This document shows positions 22,337 through 33,958 of a stretch of 64,000 nucleotides of DNA, in pieces. Position numbers and translations under genes: made by a program. This stretch comes from Lotus japonicus (Eukaryota; Streptophyta; Magnoliopsida; Fabales; Fabaceae): NCBI RefSeq assembly GCF_012489685.1, contig NC_080042.1, positions 3,722,501 through 3,786,500 of the forward strand. Direction: 5' to 3'. The notes beneath the pieces are model-generated. The model was not told the origin of the DNA and ran no database searches. It saw only the letters and a program-made list of their open reading frames with translations. The first letter of the stretch is position 1. Each line of letters opens with the position of its first letter.

Positions 22337-22625
22337 AAGAGAAATTCTAACATTTCTCTGAAGATTTTTGGAATTAACTGCCATCGTGCCTAAAAGTGAA
22401 AATTAGCTATATACTAGGGTTTCTGACCTAGGTTAAGCGTATAACGATCGTACTATAACTTTTATCGATCATGATGTAATCCTTTGACTTTTCCTGAACT
22501 TTCTCCTTCATAAATTTATTTCATTTGGTAAACTCTAGTTCAGGTTTCCCTTCACAATACATCAACCCTAATCGTAAATGGAAATCTCTTCCACTGATCC
22601 TAAGCTTAAAATCTTGGGTCTTACA
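22337..22625 (-). repeat. 3' LTR of element B, start (U3) part
   Basis: This is the piece of the B 3' LTR on the far side of the Sirevirus. It begins (minus strand) TGTAAGACCCAAG at 22625. It matches 28,881-29,169 of the 5' LTR apart from one substitution near 22,370. Confidence 0.9.
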
Positions 22626-23725
22626 TTACTACCCTCCAAAAAGAAAGTTTCGTCCTCGAAACTTAAGGGTCAGTAATAGTTCTTGATATTATTCCTTGAT
22701 CTTTTCCTCTAACTCTCACATAACACCGTCCGTGTCTTTATTCCAAATAATTTTCACTAAAACACTCTGCTTTCCCTTCGATTGTTTCACTCTTCTAGTC
22801 CCAATGTTGACCAACGGCGTCTCAACAGACATATCATCTTTCAACTTGCCGAGGTTTAACTACAATCATCAATGATAACACCACTAAAACTCTTACTCGA
22901 ATATGATCTCCAGCTTCTGAAGTCAATCTTTACCCTAAGATTCTCATTCCACTTAGCAAAAATTCACTCGATAATCTCTAGCTCGTATCACCAAAATCCA
23001 TAACAAGTTTCATTCACTCTTAGACTTTAAGCAACTTGTCCAAATATGACAACCTCAAGTGTTCATCTTAATACTAACACCTCCCTTTTCTGTAACTTGA
23101 TCACCATCTCGTCAATCAACTTCTTAATCTCTCTATCAAATTCTAACCAACTTCGAGTCCTAGAAACTTAAGACAACAGTTCATAGACCTAAAACCTGAA
23201 CCTTCACCAAGTTTGGACCTCTAATGTCCGTTAATTCTTCAATGCTTCCTAAATGAATATCCATTTCTTCAAACTATATCTCCTTCGCAAGAGAACTTAT
23301 ACTTAATGCGAACTTTTTCCTCCCAGCTCGACTAATCCTCGATCCAATCAAGTTAATCTTACCAATCCTTCTATCAAAGTCCATAGCCAGCTCTGATTCC
23401 GAATATCACCCCCTCAATATTAAGTTGGTCAACCCTAATACATCGAAGGTGAAATTTAGAAAAAACCACTGGAACAGTCAATGAGTTCCTATCATCCAAT
23501 AGTCACAATTATCCTGACCTCACATCCTCAACGATTCTGCTACGGAACTACACGCCCTCGACATCATACGTATACTATCCATAAGAAATCTCTATGAGAT
23601 TCATTCTTCAGCTTCTAGCTTCCTTTTAAACGCATCGGTAGAAGACTACTTTCTAAGCTTAGCGTGTCATTCTAAACCTCGTATAACTTCTATAGCTAAA
23701 ATACGAGCTACGGTCAAATAAGGTA
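22626..23725 (-). pseudogene. Decayed 3' internal region of element B with polypurine tract
   Basis: Next to the 3' LTR the minus strand reads TTTTTGGAGGGTAGTAA preceded by CGAGGACGAAACTTTC, the usual end of pol and polypurine tract in Tekay/Del-type chromoviruses. The rest of this 1.1 kb has no continuous reading frame. Protease, RT, RNase H, integrase and chromodomain are not recognisable and must be largely deleted. Confidence 0.6.
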
Positions 23726-24895
23726 TTAATAGGCGTAATAACTATAAGGTCGAAGCTTAGACAGTATAAATAAGTTAGGTGTGTTTGCACACGCTACGGG
23801 AGTAATGGAATATATTATACTAGAATGAGAAAGAATGGTTAGAAAGTTACCATCGTTCTCACCGTCCATGGTGTAAACTCTTGCTTTAGCCGCAGGACGC
23901 TTTCCACGAGCAGTGTTCACAGTTGGCTCCGTCTTGGGTGCTCTGCACTGATCGGCAGTGTGCCCCATTCTGTTACAATTAAAGCATTTGGGCCTCTTGT
24001 CGGGACAAGCATTAGCATAATGCCCCGGCTCCCCACATCCGGGACCTCCATCAGTACCCGTCATGGGTATGTAAGATCCTGAAGTAAATCCTCTTCCAGC
24101 AGGACGCTGATATGGCCCCCTGCTCTGAAATTTTTCTCTGCCCTGAAAATTTTGAGAGCCCGACCTCATCGGCCCTCCAGTTCCAGTCCGGTTCATTCTC
24201 CGGTTCTTCATCAGTTCCACTTCCGTGGCTTTCTCAACCAACGACTGGAATCGCATGATTCCCAGCGGCCTCACTGAGTCCTCAATATCAGGCCTCAGTC
24301 CATTTACAAAGCGCTTGCACATGTAGCGCTCATTCACATGATCATGAAAGAATTGAAAATGCTTCGCCAAAGATTCCAGCTTTGAAGCAAATTCCGGTAC
24401 CGACATACCTCCCTGACGGAGTGTCAGAAATTGTGACTCCCGCTCATCCCGAGCACTTGTTGGAAAATACTTTTCCAAGAATGCGGTCCGGAATGAGTTC
24501 CAGCTAATCTCCTCGTGATTGTCTTCCATAATTCCTCTGGTGCCCTTCCACCAGTACTCAGCATCCCCGAGTAGCAGATAAGTCGCCATGCCCACTTTGG
24601 CACCCTCAGCAGTTTGTAGTACGCCGAATATCTTCTCGATTTCCTGAATCCAGAGATCCGCTTTGTCTGGGTCAGTACCACCAGAGAACTTTGGTGGGTT
24701 TTGCCTCCTGAAGTCATTGAGGCCTTTGTTTTGGTCCAGAGTTACTTCCCTCTAGCGCTGATGCTGATCACGTGCCTCCTCAGCAGCACGCCTCATCGCA
24801 TTATCATTTGCCTGCGCTGTTACCGCTTGGGCCTGCGCTGTTACCGCTTGGGCCATAGTGGCCATCATCTCAGCTAGCTGATTAGTATTCACCAT
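23726..24895 (-). pseudogene. Element B gag (Ty3/gypsy retrotransposon gag), one stop
   Basis: The frame starts at ATG 24895, about 200 bp after the primer-binding site, with an in-frame TAG at 24754-24752 (codon 48). After it the frame is open to 23726. The retrotransposon gag domain is clear: YLLLGDAEYWWKGTRG, WNSFRTAFLEKYFP, ESQFLTLRQGGMSVPEF and RYMCKRFVNGLRPDI. Two zinc knuckles follow. The first, CGEPGHYANAC, seems to have lost its first Cys; the second, CFNCNRMGHTADQC, is complete. A short direct repeat (GCGCTGTTACCGCTTGGGCC twice) lies near the N-terminus. Confidence 0.87.
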
Positions 24896-25093
24896 GTTCT
24901 GTTAAGTTAAACAAACAGTTAGTACTCATCATAAGATAGCATCTAGTATAACTATACAATATGATTAAGCAATAACTTCAATCAATTTTTAAGCGAAAAA
25001 TCGCTTGCAGACAATCAATTTTCACTCTTTGCAGAGTCACACAACCTAGCACAGAAGACCTATTCCCCAACAACTCCCGAAAGACTCGACCGT

Positions 25094-25105
25094 GCTCTGA
25101 TACCA
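25094..25105 (-). other. Primer-binding site of element B (initiator tRNA-Met)
   Basis: On the minus strand TGGTATCAGAGC begins three bases after the 5' LTR ends at 25109. This fixes the orientation of B. Confidence 0.9.
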
Positions 25106-25108
25106 CAA

Positions 25109-28100
25109 TGTAACACCCCGATTTCGGTGGCGTCACTTTAGTAACCAAAAGTAAACTTAATGCGGAAAAACGTAAATATTTTTTTTTTTGATAATAACTA
25201 AGACAAGACTGAATTAAATAAAACCCAAAAGAGAAAAGCAATAAAACTAATTTACAATATATATAAACAGCCCCCGCTGTAAGTAGCAACCTCGTCACGA
25301 GTAACCTCTAGTGACGGAAAGAAAAGTGCGACTCCCGTAGGCAATATATACAGACCAAATGAAAAGGGTGAAGTGCCCGCAACACCATCCCTCAAAACTG
25401 AGAATCAGCTGACCCAATGGCCTGAAAATAAGACCTCCTAAGTCCAACCAACTCTCTGTGATCCCCGTAAGGAAACCACACAAAAAGCTATAGGCGGATC
25501 TACCCTGTCCCCTAAGTAACAAATGAAGCAAGACTGTCAGAGCTAAAACTCTACTCCTACACTAATCCTAACTCGAGGAGCTCATGCCAACACTCAAAAC
25601 TATGTGTTAGCATGATCGTCGTCTGAATCAGAATCCAGAACGACCAAGTCTACTAACCCTATCCGTCCTCCCCTCGCAACCGCAGTGCGCTCCGATGCTG
25701 GACTCACGGGCTTAGGGCCCGAACCCTGATCATCAATGATCGCAACAGAGGGTGCACTAGACCCTGCCGAAGGCACTCCCACTGGAATCTCCTCTGAGGG
25801 ATCCTCCTCCTCTGAAGATGACGGTGGCGGCGGTGCTCCTCCGAATCCTGGTTCGCAGTGAACGCCCGGTGGCAAGTTGAAGCTGATAGAGCATCGCCTC
25901 AACACTCCTGACCTCAAGAGTCCTCCACTGTCCACGTGGTCCTCCATGATGCGCCCCGAATACGTCGCTCGATGGCTCGCGGGGTCAACCACCCACGACC
26001 CGGGGTCGTCCTGATCGATCATCTCATACCTAATCCCCCCCGAAGGATGGACCATGGTGAACCAATCCGCAATATTCATCTGACAAAAGGCGTTGTCCGC
26101 CAAAACACACACAGAAGACGCGAACTATGTAGATAATAAACCCAATAGGTACAAATAATAAATAGCCACTTAGGCTTATAACTAGAGATGTCATTCCTAG
26201 GGTTGCATGTTCCATATCGAATGTAAATGACAACAATAACAAATAGCATGTTCCAAATAGGATTGACAAATAACAATCACACTCAACAACTAAATTAGTA
26301 TGTATGTTGCATGATATGCAATGCAGGTTAACCCAGTCAACCAATATGCAATCCGGAACGGATGGACATCATCGGATCAGCCCTTCACCAGCCACGGTGG
26401 TGCCATTTCGGCCCGTGATGCCTCTTACTCCCACATCATCATGTAGTCAGATCAGCATAAAACCCGAAGGCCTGCCATTTCGGTCTGCTACTAAGAGTCA
26501 CCTAGCAGCGCTCTTACGCGGAAATCCTGGTCTTATAACCAATTTTGGAATCCGCCGTGGTCCGGTATCTCGCCGTGTTTAAACCACTTAATGAGTGCAT
26601 GCAATGCCGTGATTAGCCAAACAACGTCTCCGACCTTACTCGACACGTCGCCACGTGTTCTAGCTAAATTAATGTCTCTAAAAGCTTACCCTAAGGTAAA
26701 GTCGATTCTGCGACAAAATACAATAATCATAAAACGAGTGCAACCACTCTCGATGACTCTTCGGGTCATCAATACTCTCACGAAGTCTCACGCTTCAGTG
26801 AAGTTTCATGCTCTCACAAGGTCTCACGCCTCATTGGAGTTCCATGCTTTCCACAAGGTCTCACGCCTCAGTGGAGTATCCCGCATTCACAAGGTCTCAC
26901 GCCTCAGTGAAGCTTCTCGGCTCATCCCTTGGATGGCTAACAAATTGCTCAACGAGCGAAGAAGTACCAACATACTCAGAACTTACCAAACTCCTCAACA
27001 CTTGGATCCGACGACACTCCTCGCTTTTCCAAAACCATGATTTGACTTCCAATGCCTTCCTTCGAGGTTGTTATCATTACTTAAAGATTTTGAGGTTATT
27101 TAAGGTCTTATGAATTTTCTTTATAAAATAGATTCCATTTTGTCTTATCGTAAGTCTTATACATTTGCAGGATCTCCCAATCCCAAGTCGCTTCCAGAGG
27201 ATGTCTCGATCCACTAAACAAGATTAAGGCCCGAACCTCGTTCGTCCTATCAAACTTTCTCAAAACTCTCAAAATAAAATCGGCATGACCTGCCCGCTAT
27301 TCTCACCATTCAGAATCTCAGATTCCAGTACAGAGCATATTTAAATCAACACAATCAACAACATGTCATATATCAATAAATCGCATCATAAACACTTAGC
27401 ACTTAGCATATAAAGCATGCACCACACATCCTAGATTACCCACATAACACATAGCATGTAAGACAATCTCAAAAACATTCAGTAGATGAATCATCTACAT
27501 TGTCAGCCGAAGCCTCAGAAAACATTTTCCAATCACACACAATTCCAGTGCATAAACAGTAAACAATGTCGAAACATCGACCCTAAGCATTAACTAGAGA
27601 TTCAGTGAGAAGCCCTCACCTGTAGGTTCTCCAGAGTTATCTCCTAAAGCTCCTTCACAATCAAAGCCTTGCTCCGCTGGAAATTCCTCAAAATCACCTT
27701 TAGAGCAAAACCACAGAAATACTATCAGAATCTATCGAAAACTAAGCTATCGATACTTACTAAGGTTACTCGAAGTAATCTATACTCTAAGGTACGATAA
27801 TCTAGCGCGAAAGGACAAGTTTTCGGAAAAGGAAATTTTCCTCCTCCCCCCTATAGGGCTCGGCCACTTTGGTTAATTATGGGGCTCGATTTTTCTTCGA
27901 TCAAACTTGGTTCCTATGCTTTCATAAGCCGTAACTAAGGGTATTCTGAACTCGGAAAAATTATCGGATCAAAAACTGTCGCAGGGGTATTTTGGTCATG
28001 ATTTTTAACTTAGGATTTTCAAAACTGAAATCCCAAAAATAAAATTTTGCAGGGACGTCACCAACGACGTTTATGACAAATAATCCTACTAGCACTAAGC

Positions 28101-29169
28101 TAAGGCGATAGTTTTCAGCCTAAAGGTTGAAGCTTTACACCAAAACGGAAAATCTAACCCGGCAGAAGTGATCTTGGGCACATATAGAAGAGGTTTAGAA
28201 TCAGAAATGAAAGATTCAGGATAGTTTTGCAAAAACCCATAAACTATCCACTCAGAAAACTCTACAGAAAAGCTATGGAAAAAGCGATCGGAGGTAAGGA
28301 TTAGCGACTATACCTCGAAGCCTTGAAGTAGCAACTGATTGATCGACGATCAAGCAAACGATGAAGAAAATCTTCTCCTCCTTCTTCCTCTTTGTGGCCG
28401 CGGGTTTGGGTGGGGAAATGGGTAGTTTTTTTTGGTTTTTTCTTCCTTTCTTTGCTATATATAGAAGGTGGAAATTCGCGGGAAAATGAAAGTTTCGCGA
28501 ATCTGATTTTTCCGGCGTCATTCTCCATGAATTATTAGATATGTTTTGGCAAAATAATTCCAAAACTATAAAGAGGTCTCCTTGTATTTTTGGCAACTAA
28601 TGCATAGTCGGTATAAAACTATTTTACCCGATAAGTTGCTTTTTGCATCGAATGTCGGAATAGAAAACTTCCTTCGGAAGAAAGATTGAAATCATCAAGA
28701 GAAATGGGTGTACGCGTGTAGAATATTCATTTGAAGCTCTGAATAGATAAAGTCTTCATTGTCGAGAAATTCTAGGGTTTTGAAATACCAGGGATTCGGT
28801 TTCGGCAAACTTCCGATGATTGGAATCGGACGTTCGTAGATCCTAGAGTTTCGCCACGAAACGATTGTGATATATGGAAGAAGAGAAATTCTAACATTTC
28901 TCTGAAGATTTTTGGAATTCACTGCCATCGTGCCTAAAAGTGAAAATTAGCTATATACTAGGGTTTCTGACCTAGGTTAAGCGTATAACGATCGTACTAT
29001 AACTTTTATCGATCATGATGTAATCCTTTGACTTTTCCTGAACTTTCTCCTTCATAAATTTATTTCATTTGGTAAACTCTAGTTCAGGTTTCCCTTCACA
29101 ATACATCAACCCTAATCGTAAATGGAAATCTCTTCCACTGATCCTAAGCTTAAAATCTTGGGTCTTACA
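25109..29169 (-). repeat. 5' LTR of element B
   Basis: 4,061 bp and uninterrupted. It keeps the empty site of the Sirevirus insertion. Relative to the 3' LTR it lacks 58 bp at about 28,145, at a point where the other copy (10020-10077) starts and ends in A-rich sequence. It holds a TATA box (28464-28455), a splice-like block with CTACAG/GTGAGGG near 27,620, the minisatellite at 26,777-26,920 and the LTR ORF. Confidence 0.92.
25600..26079 (-). CDS. LTR-encoded ORF of element B (5' LTR copy), function unknown
   Basis: The 159-aa ORF from ATG 26079 is almost identical to the copy in the 3' LTR. It differs by Gly to Glu in HCGPG and by one silent change in the block before the Gly run. Because it lies in the 5' LTR downstream of that LTR's TATA box and upstream of gag, it would be the first substantial ORF on the genomic RNA. 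The surrounding leader is about 3.3 kb, unusually long. Confidence 0.6.
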   Translation of the reverse strand: MNIADWFTMVHPSGGIRYEMIDQDDPGSWVVDPASHRATYSGRIMEDHVDSGGLLRSGVLRRCSISFNLPPGVHCEPGFGGAPPPPSSSEEEDPSEEIPVGVPSAGSSAPSVAIIDDQGSGPKPVSPASERTAVARGGRIGLVDLVVLDSDSDDDHANT

Positions 29170-29462
29170 CATCTTTTATCTTTCTTTGTGTTTTTGCTTC
29201 ACTAAGGTAATTTCATAGTTTATTAGGGACTTTAGTTGCATTTTAGGTTAGTTTAAGAGGTTATTGAAAGTTCCACTTGTTTTGAGGGCCTTTATGCAAA
29301 GCTGACATTTAAGTTTCAAGATATTTTCCAAGCTTGTCATCAAGGTTTCAGGTTGAATCAGCTGAAGAGGGAAGGTTTAGAGGCCTGGAGAATTGAATGG
29401 AAGCTTAAAGAGGAGTAAAGAGGAGTTAAAATGAAGATCAAGGGACTTTCCAGCGTGTTTAG

Positions 29463-29640
29463 AGCGCCTAGGTGTGCTCCATTGGCGCCTAGGCGCCAAT
29501 TGCTATTTCTTGGATTTTGGAATTGGCGCCTAGGCATGCTTAATTGGCGCCTAGGCGCCAATTGCCTTCCAAAGGCTATGTTTTTGGGTGGAATTGGCGC
29601 TCAGGCGTGCTTAATTGGCGCCTGAGCGCCCAGACTCGTT
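29463..29640 (+). repeat. GGCGCC palindrome cluster upstream of element A TATA box (5' LTR)
   Basis: ATTGGCGCCTAGGCGCCAAT is a perfect 20-bp palindrome and appears twice here, with variants such as GGCGCTCAGGCGTGC and GGCGCCTGAGCGCC. The cluster ends just before the TATA box CTATAAATAG (about 29,650). The 3' LTR has the same cluster at 32,082-32,254 with a few changes. Confidence 0.85.
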
Positions 29641-30412
29641 TATTTTGCCTATAAATAGGTTTTTAATGGTTTTCTTTGGTAATCTTTGATATCTAGTCCA
29701 TTTTTACATAAGTTTAGAAGGAGAGGAACACCTAGGAGAGTGAGAGAAGGCTTCCAAGCTTGTAATTCAGGTTCTTTCCATGCTTGGCCAATCTTTCTTC
29801 TATTGCTTTGGTTTTCTTTGTAAGACTTTTCATATTTGAGTTATAATCTTAAGTTGTTTCCCACATGATCTTCTTCTTTCCTTGAATCCCATTTTCTGAA
29901 TATCAATCTAAGCTTGTATGCATGCTTGCTTTATGCTTTTTTATAATCAGAACGGAATTTTGTTATAGATTAGGGAACTGATTTGGGATTAACCCTTCTA
30001 TGCTTGCTACTAGGAATAGAGGAAGGGTTGGGGTTTGTTGGCCTGAACTTTATAATCTTTATGCTTCATACAAATGTTTAAGTACACAAGGAATTGGACT
30101 TATCTTTTGATTTGAAAGAATTATTTATGCGAGGAATCGATAGGTAGTTGCTTAGGCTGTAACATCAAGAGAGATTCATGAGTTCATGTGCTTAGAATGA
30201 TGTGCTTGAATTGACTAGTTGAGAAAGGATCCAAAGCATGTTCTTTAATTTTCTGTGTTTATGTTTATTTTCCCTTTTTACTACTCTACGTTTCATCATC
30301 TTAATAAAACAAACCTTTGAACTCAAGGCTTAAGCTGAATTTATTCACTCACAATCTCTGTGGTTTGATAATTAAAACCAGGTGGATTCGTACACTTGCG
30401 GATTTACCAACA

Positions 30413-31711
30413 AGTTTTTGGCGCCGTTGTCGGGGATTGTTTGTGGTTTTTGGTTTGAGTTACGAGTTTGAAGTATAGTCTACCTAAGACTATAACTTAG
30501 GGCTGAATGGGAGACAACCCATGTTTTTTTCAGGTTTACGTTTTTGTTTCTTTTGTTTGTTTTTCAGGAAATAAAAGTGGAGAACACTTGGAAGCACTCA
30601 ATCACTTGAAAGGAGGTTCTTTTCTTACTCTGAGTTTAGTCCATGCATTTTTGCATATTTTTCTTTTTTATATTTTGTTTATCCTTTTCGATCATGCATT
30701 GTTATATAAAGTCTTTTATACCTTGGTCTTTATACCCTTTACTGAAATGACATGTTCCCAAGTCTTGCTCACTCACATGATGCTGGTTTTGAAAATGTTT
30801 TTAAGTGGATACTTTGTGCTTTCTTTTGGGGAGTGATTGTATGTTTGGGAAAGAGAGGGAGAGACTTCGGTCTTCTAAGTGTTGACTTGAGGTTAAAGTT
30901 GATGTGAGTCCACAAGGGTCCACCTTTGACCCTTCACTATATAATTTCCCCTGAGGATCCTGACTCACTTGCACTTCTTGGTTCTGTGTTTCATTTTGCG
31001 CGTCCTTCAGAGTAGCTTTATTAGACTTGTATTTTTGAGACTGGTAGGTTTTCTTGGACTTCAGAATTCGTTTTATAGCATCTTTGTCCATAGTCGACCC
31101 TTTTGAGCCTTATGGAGATTTTATTGTTACCTTGTTTATTGGGCTGGATGAATGGTTGGATTCAATAGGGAGTTGTGGTCCTTCAATCTTAATGGAGCTA
31201 GTTTATGAAAAGTGCAATTATCTCTTGCCCCAAAGAAAAAAATTGAAAAAATTCAAAAGAAAAAATGAACTCCATGGAATGGGTGGAGTTCCAAAAAAAG
31301 AAAAAAATTCTGAAACAAAAGGGGGTTGAGAGACTTGTGTGTGATAAGTATCAATAGCTTGAAAGCTCGGGAATTCCAAATAGGATCACACTCAAACTTT
31401 TTGCAGCAACCTTAGTTTTCCTTATGGAACCTTTGAACTTGCTTGTGTGCTCAGTGCACTAAACAATTGTGTCATGCTAGGATGTTAGTTCTAAATGCTT
31501 CTCATAGTGGACTCTAATTCCTCTTTGTCTAAAAGTTGCACGAAGTTGATTGTTGAATCTTTCTCTTGGAACTAACTACATTTACTTGATCCCCCGGTTT
31601 TCTAGAAATGTATCCCTCTTTTGGCATGAGTGTTGGGAGTAGTTCTTTGTGCTTGAGGGCAAGCTAATCTTAATGACGCTCGAGGGCGAGCTGTCGTTGA
31701 GTATAGTGGTG
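30413..31711 (+). mobile_element. Internal region of element A, no coding capacity
   Basis: It starts with the primer-binding site TGGCGCCGTTGTCGGGGA (30419-30436), typical of Tat/Athila-type Ty3 elements. It ends with purine-rich CTTGAGGGCAAGC and CTCGAGGGCGAGC before the 3' LTR. The 1.3 kb between holds no recognisable gag or pol, and short ORFs here are not convincing. Confidence 0.72.
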
Positions 31712-33034
31712 TGATGACCCGGATTTATATCATGTTTTTAGGGTTTTTCCTTGCTAGTTTTGAGTCTTTTGTCTCATGTAGTGTTTCATACATTCTCATG
31801 CATCTTTTATCTTTCTTTGTGTTTTTCTTCACTTAGGTAATTTCATAGTTTATTAGCGACTTTAATTGCATTTTAGGTTAGTTTAAGAGGTTATTGAAAG
31901 TTCCACTTGTTTTGAGGGCCTTTGTGCAAAACTGACCTTTAAGTTTCAAGATATTTTCCAAGCTTGTTCATCAAGGTTTCAGGTTGAATCAGCTGAAGAG
32001 GGAAGGTCTAGATGCTTGGAGAATTGAATGGAGGCTTAAAGAAGAGTTAAAATGAAGATCAAGGGACTTTCCAACGTGTTTAGAGCGCCTAGGCGTGCTC
32101 CATTGGCGCCTAGGCGCCAATTGCTATTTCCAGGATTTTGGAATTGGCGCCTAGGCATGCTTAAATGGCGCATAGGCGCCAATTGCCTTCCAGAGGCTGT
32201 GTTTTTGGGTGGAATTGGCGCTCAGGCGTGCTTAATTGGCGCCTGAGCGCCCAGACTCGTTTATTTTGCCTATAAATAGGTTTTTAGTGGTTTTCTTTGG
32301 TAATCTTTGATATCTATTCCATTTTTACATAAGTTTAGAAGGAGAGGAACATCTAGGAGAGTGAGAGAAGGCTTCCAAGCTTGTAATTCAGGTTCTTAGC
32401 CAGCCATGCTTGGCTAATCTCTCTTCTATTGCTTTGGTTTTCTTTGTAAGACTTTTCATATTTGAGTTATAATCTTAAGTTCTTTCCCACATGATCTTCT
32501 TCTTTCCTTGAATCCCATTTTCTGAATATCAATCTAAGTTGGTATGCATGCTTGTTTTATGCTTTTTTATAATCAGAACGAAAGTTTGTTATAGATTAGG
32601 GAACCGATTTGGGATTACCCCTTCTATGCTTGCTACTAGGAATAGAGGAAGGGTTGGGGTTTGTTGGCCTGAACTTTATAATCTTTATGTTTCATACAAA
32701 TGTTTAAGTACACAAGGAATTGGACCTATCTTTTGATTTGAAAGATTTATCTATGCGAGGAATCGATAGGTAGTTGCTTAGGCTGTAACATCATGAGAGA
32801 TTCATGAGTTCATGTGCTTAGAATGATGTGCTTGAATTGACTAGTTGAGCAAGGATCCAAAGCATGTTCTTTTCTGAGTTTATGTTTATTTTCCCTTTTT
32901 GCTACTTCGACGTTTCATCATCTCAATAAAACAAACATTTGAACTCAAGGCTTAAGCTGAATTTATTCACTCACAATCCCTGTGGTTCGATAATTAAAAC
33001 CGGGTGGATTCGTACACTTGCGGATTTTCCAACA
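31712..33034 (+). repeat. 3' LTR of element A
   Basis: 1,323 bp, TGATGACCCGG to CCAACA, uninterrupted. It shows that the B target site was GCATCTTTTATC before insertion. It differs from the 5' LTR at many positions, including several short indels, so A is clearly older than B and C. Confidence 0.85.
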
Positions 33035-33958
33035 TGCTGCACGTGAAGGGGAGTGCAGAGCCGAATTGTGGAATCGAAATCTCCATCAAAACAAATCAGT
33101 TCAGAGTTTCTTTTACAAGTTATCTTCCATCACCATGATTCAGCAACTTGTCAGAAATTGTTTCACCGCCCCTATAAGCTATAAAAGAAGATGGACGTCG
33201 TGAACCATCACCACCATCATTAAGCTTCACATTCATTTTTCTCTTCATTCTATGTTCTTTCTCAATTTCTCCACCACAGTCTTTGCTTTCTTATTCTCTG
33301 GCCTAAATTGTGAGCTCCATGAGTACGGATTTCAACACTACCTTGGGTAAGAAGGTGACAGTCGCGAGCTCTTCTCCCTCTCTCTGGTTTTCCAGTGAGC
33401 TTCACATCCATTGTGGTGCTAGAACCAGCCCCAAAACACCACTAAACCAACGTTTCTGGACCGTAACACGAATAGGGACAACCTGGGAAGCCATTGGACG
33501 AAGCTACACTGTGTTCTAGAGCTTCTGTAAAATCTCTGTGGAACCTGCAACTGAGTTTTGCGAGCAAACCGTTGAGATTTTAGAGAAACGGACAACACCA
33601 TCGCGTTCAGAGCCGCGAAAGGATGAAGGAAAACTACTCAGTTTTTCCTCCGGCGACAACTCCACCGTGCGCCGCCGCGAGAACCGACGTGTACTTCATC
33701 TTCTCTGGTCAACCTTCTCCGGAAATGTCCCACAACATATTTTGGATACAAAGTGCGAGAATATGTTCGTGTCGAAGCAAAAGAACGGAAGGGAAGCGAA
33801 CTAGTACGAGGAGCGAGGACGTGTTTGGATCGGAGTCGCAACTTAGGAAGAAAAGCGCCTAAGGTGAGGGCGATTTACTTGCTAGTTAATGCTTTAGGTG
33901 TCGAGAATTCGACATATATTAATTATTGATGATTGTGATTGACTGAGGCTTAGGCCAC
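33035..33958 (+). repeat. Element D, middle piece (TATA box and leader)
   Basis: This continues D after element A. It has CTATAAAAG at 33179-33187 and, near 33,863, the block AAG/GTGAGGG followed by a CTAGTTAATGC-type motif that recurs in B, G, X and Y. Open frames here (for example 33538-33804) have no recognisable domain and are not conserved in the relatives. Confidence 0.6.

Larger units (their letters stand above)
6984..29169 (-). mobile_element. Element B: Tekay-like Ty3/gypsy retrotransposon with 4-kb LTRs
   Basis: B lies on the minus strand. Its 5' LTR is 29169-25109 (4,061 bp) and its 3' LTR is 22625-22337 plus 10812-6984 (about 4,118 bp net), split by the Sirevirus. LTRs read TGTAAGACCC to GTGTTACA. 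The target duplication CATCT is at 6979-6983 and 29170-29174. Only about 2.5 kb of internal DNA remains, holding a gag pseudogene, and pol is essentially gone. By eye I found about 21 substitutions, a T-run difference and one 58-bp deletion between the LTRs, roughly 0.5 percent divergence. Confidence 0.88.
6884..33034 (+). mobile_element. Element A: non-coding Tat/Athila-like LTR retrotransposon
   Basis: The 5' LTR is 6884-6983 plus 29170-30412, split by element B. The 3' LTR is 31712-33034. Both begin TGATGACCCGG and end CCAACA, about 1.33 kb each. The internal part is only 1.3 kb (30413-31711) and has no gag or pol, so this is a LARD-like non-autonomous element. The flanking 5-mers TGGTG (left) and TGCTG (right) match at four of five bases, a possible decayed target duplication. 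Confidence 0.78.

Noticed and set aside
26591..27040. 149-aa plus-strand ORF across the element B minisatellite
   Set aside because: In the other LTR the frame is broken by one base change, and the strand is opposite to the element. It results from the 36-bp repeat.
33538..33804. 88-aa ORF in element D
   Set aside because: It lies in the leader part of an old LTR and is not seen in relatives; no domain is recognisable.
33930..33958. The 27-bp repeats around LTR X as a target-site duplication
   Set aside because: Ty3 elements make 5-bp duplications; the repeats differ at three sites and similar motifs recur inside such LTRs.
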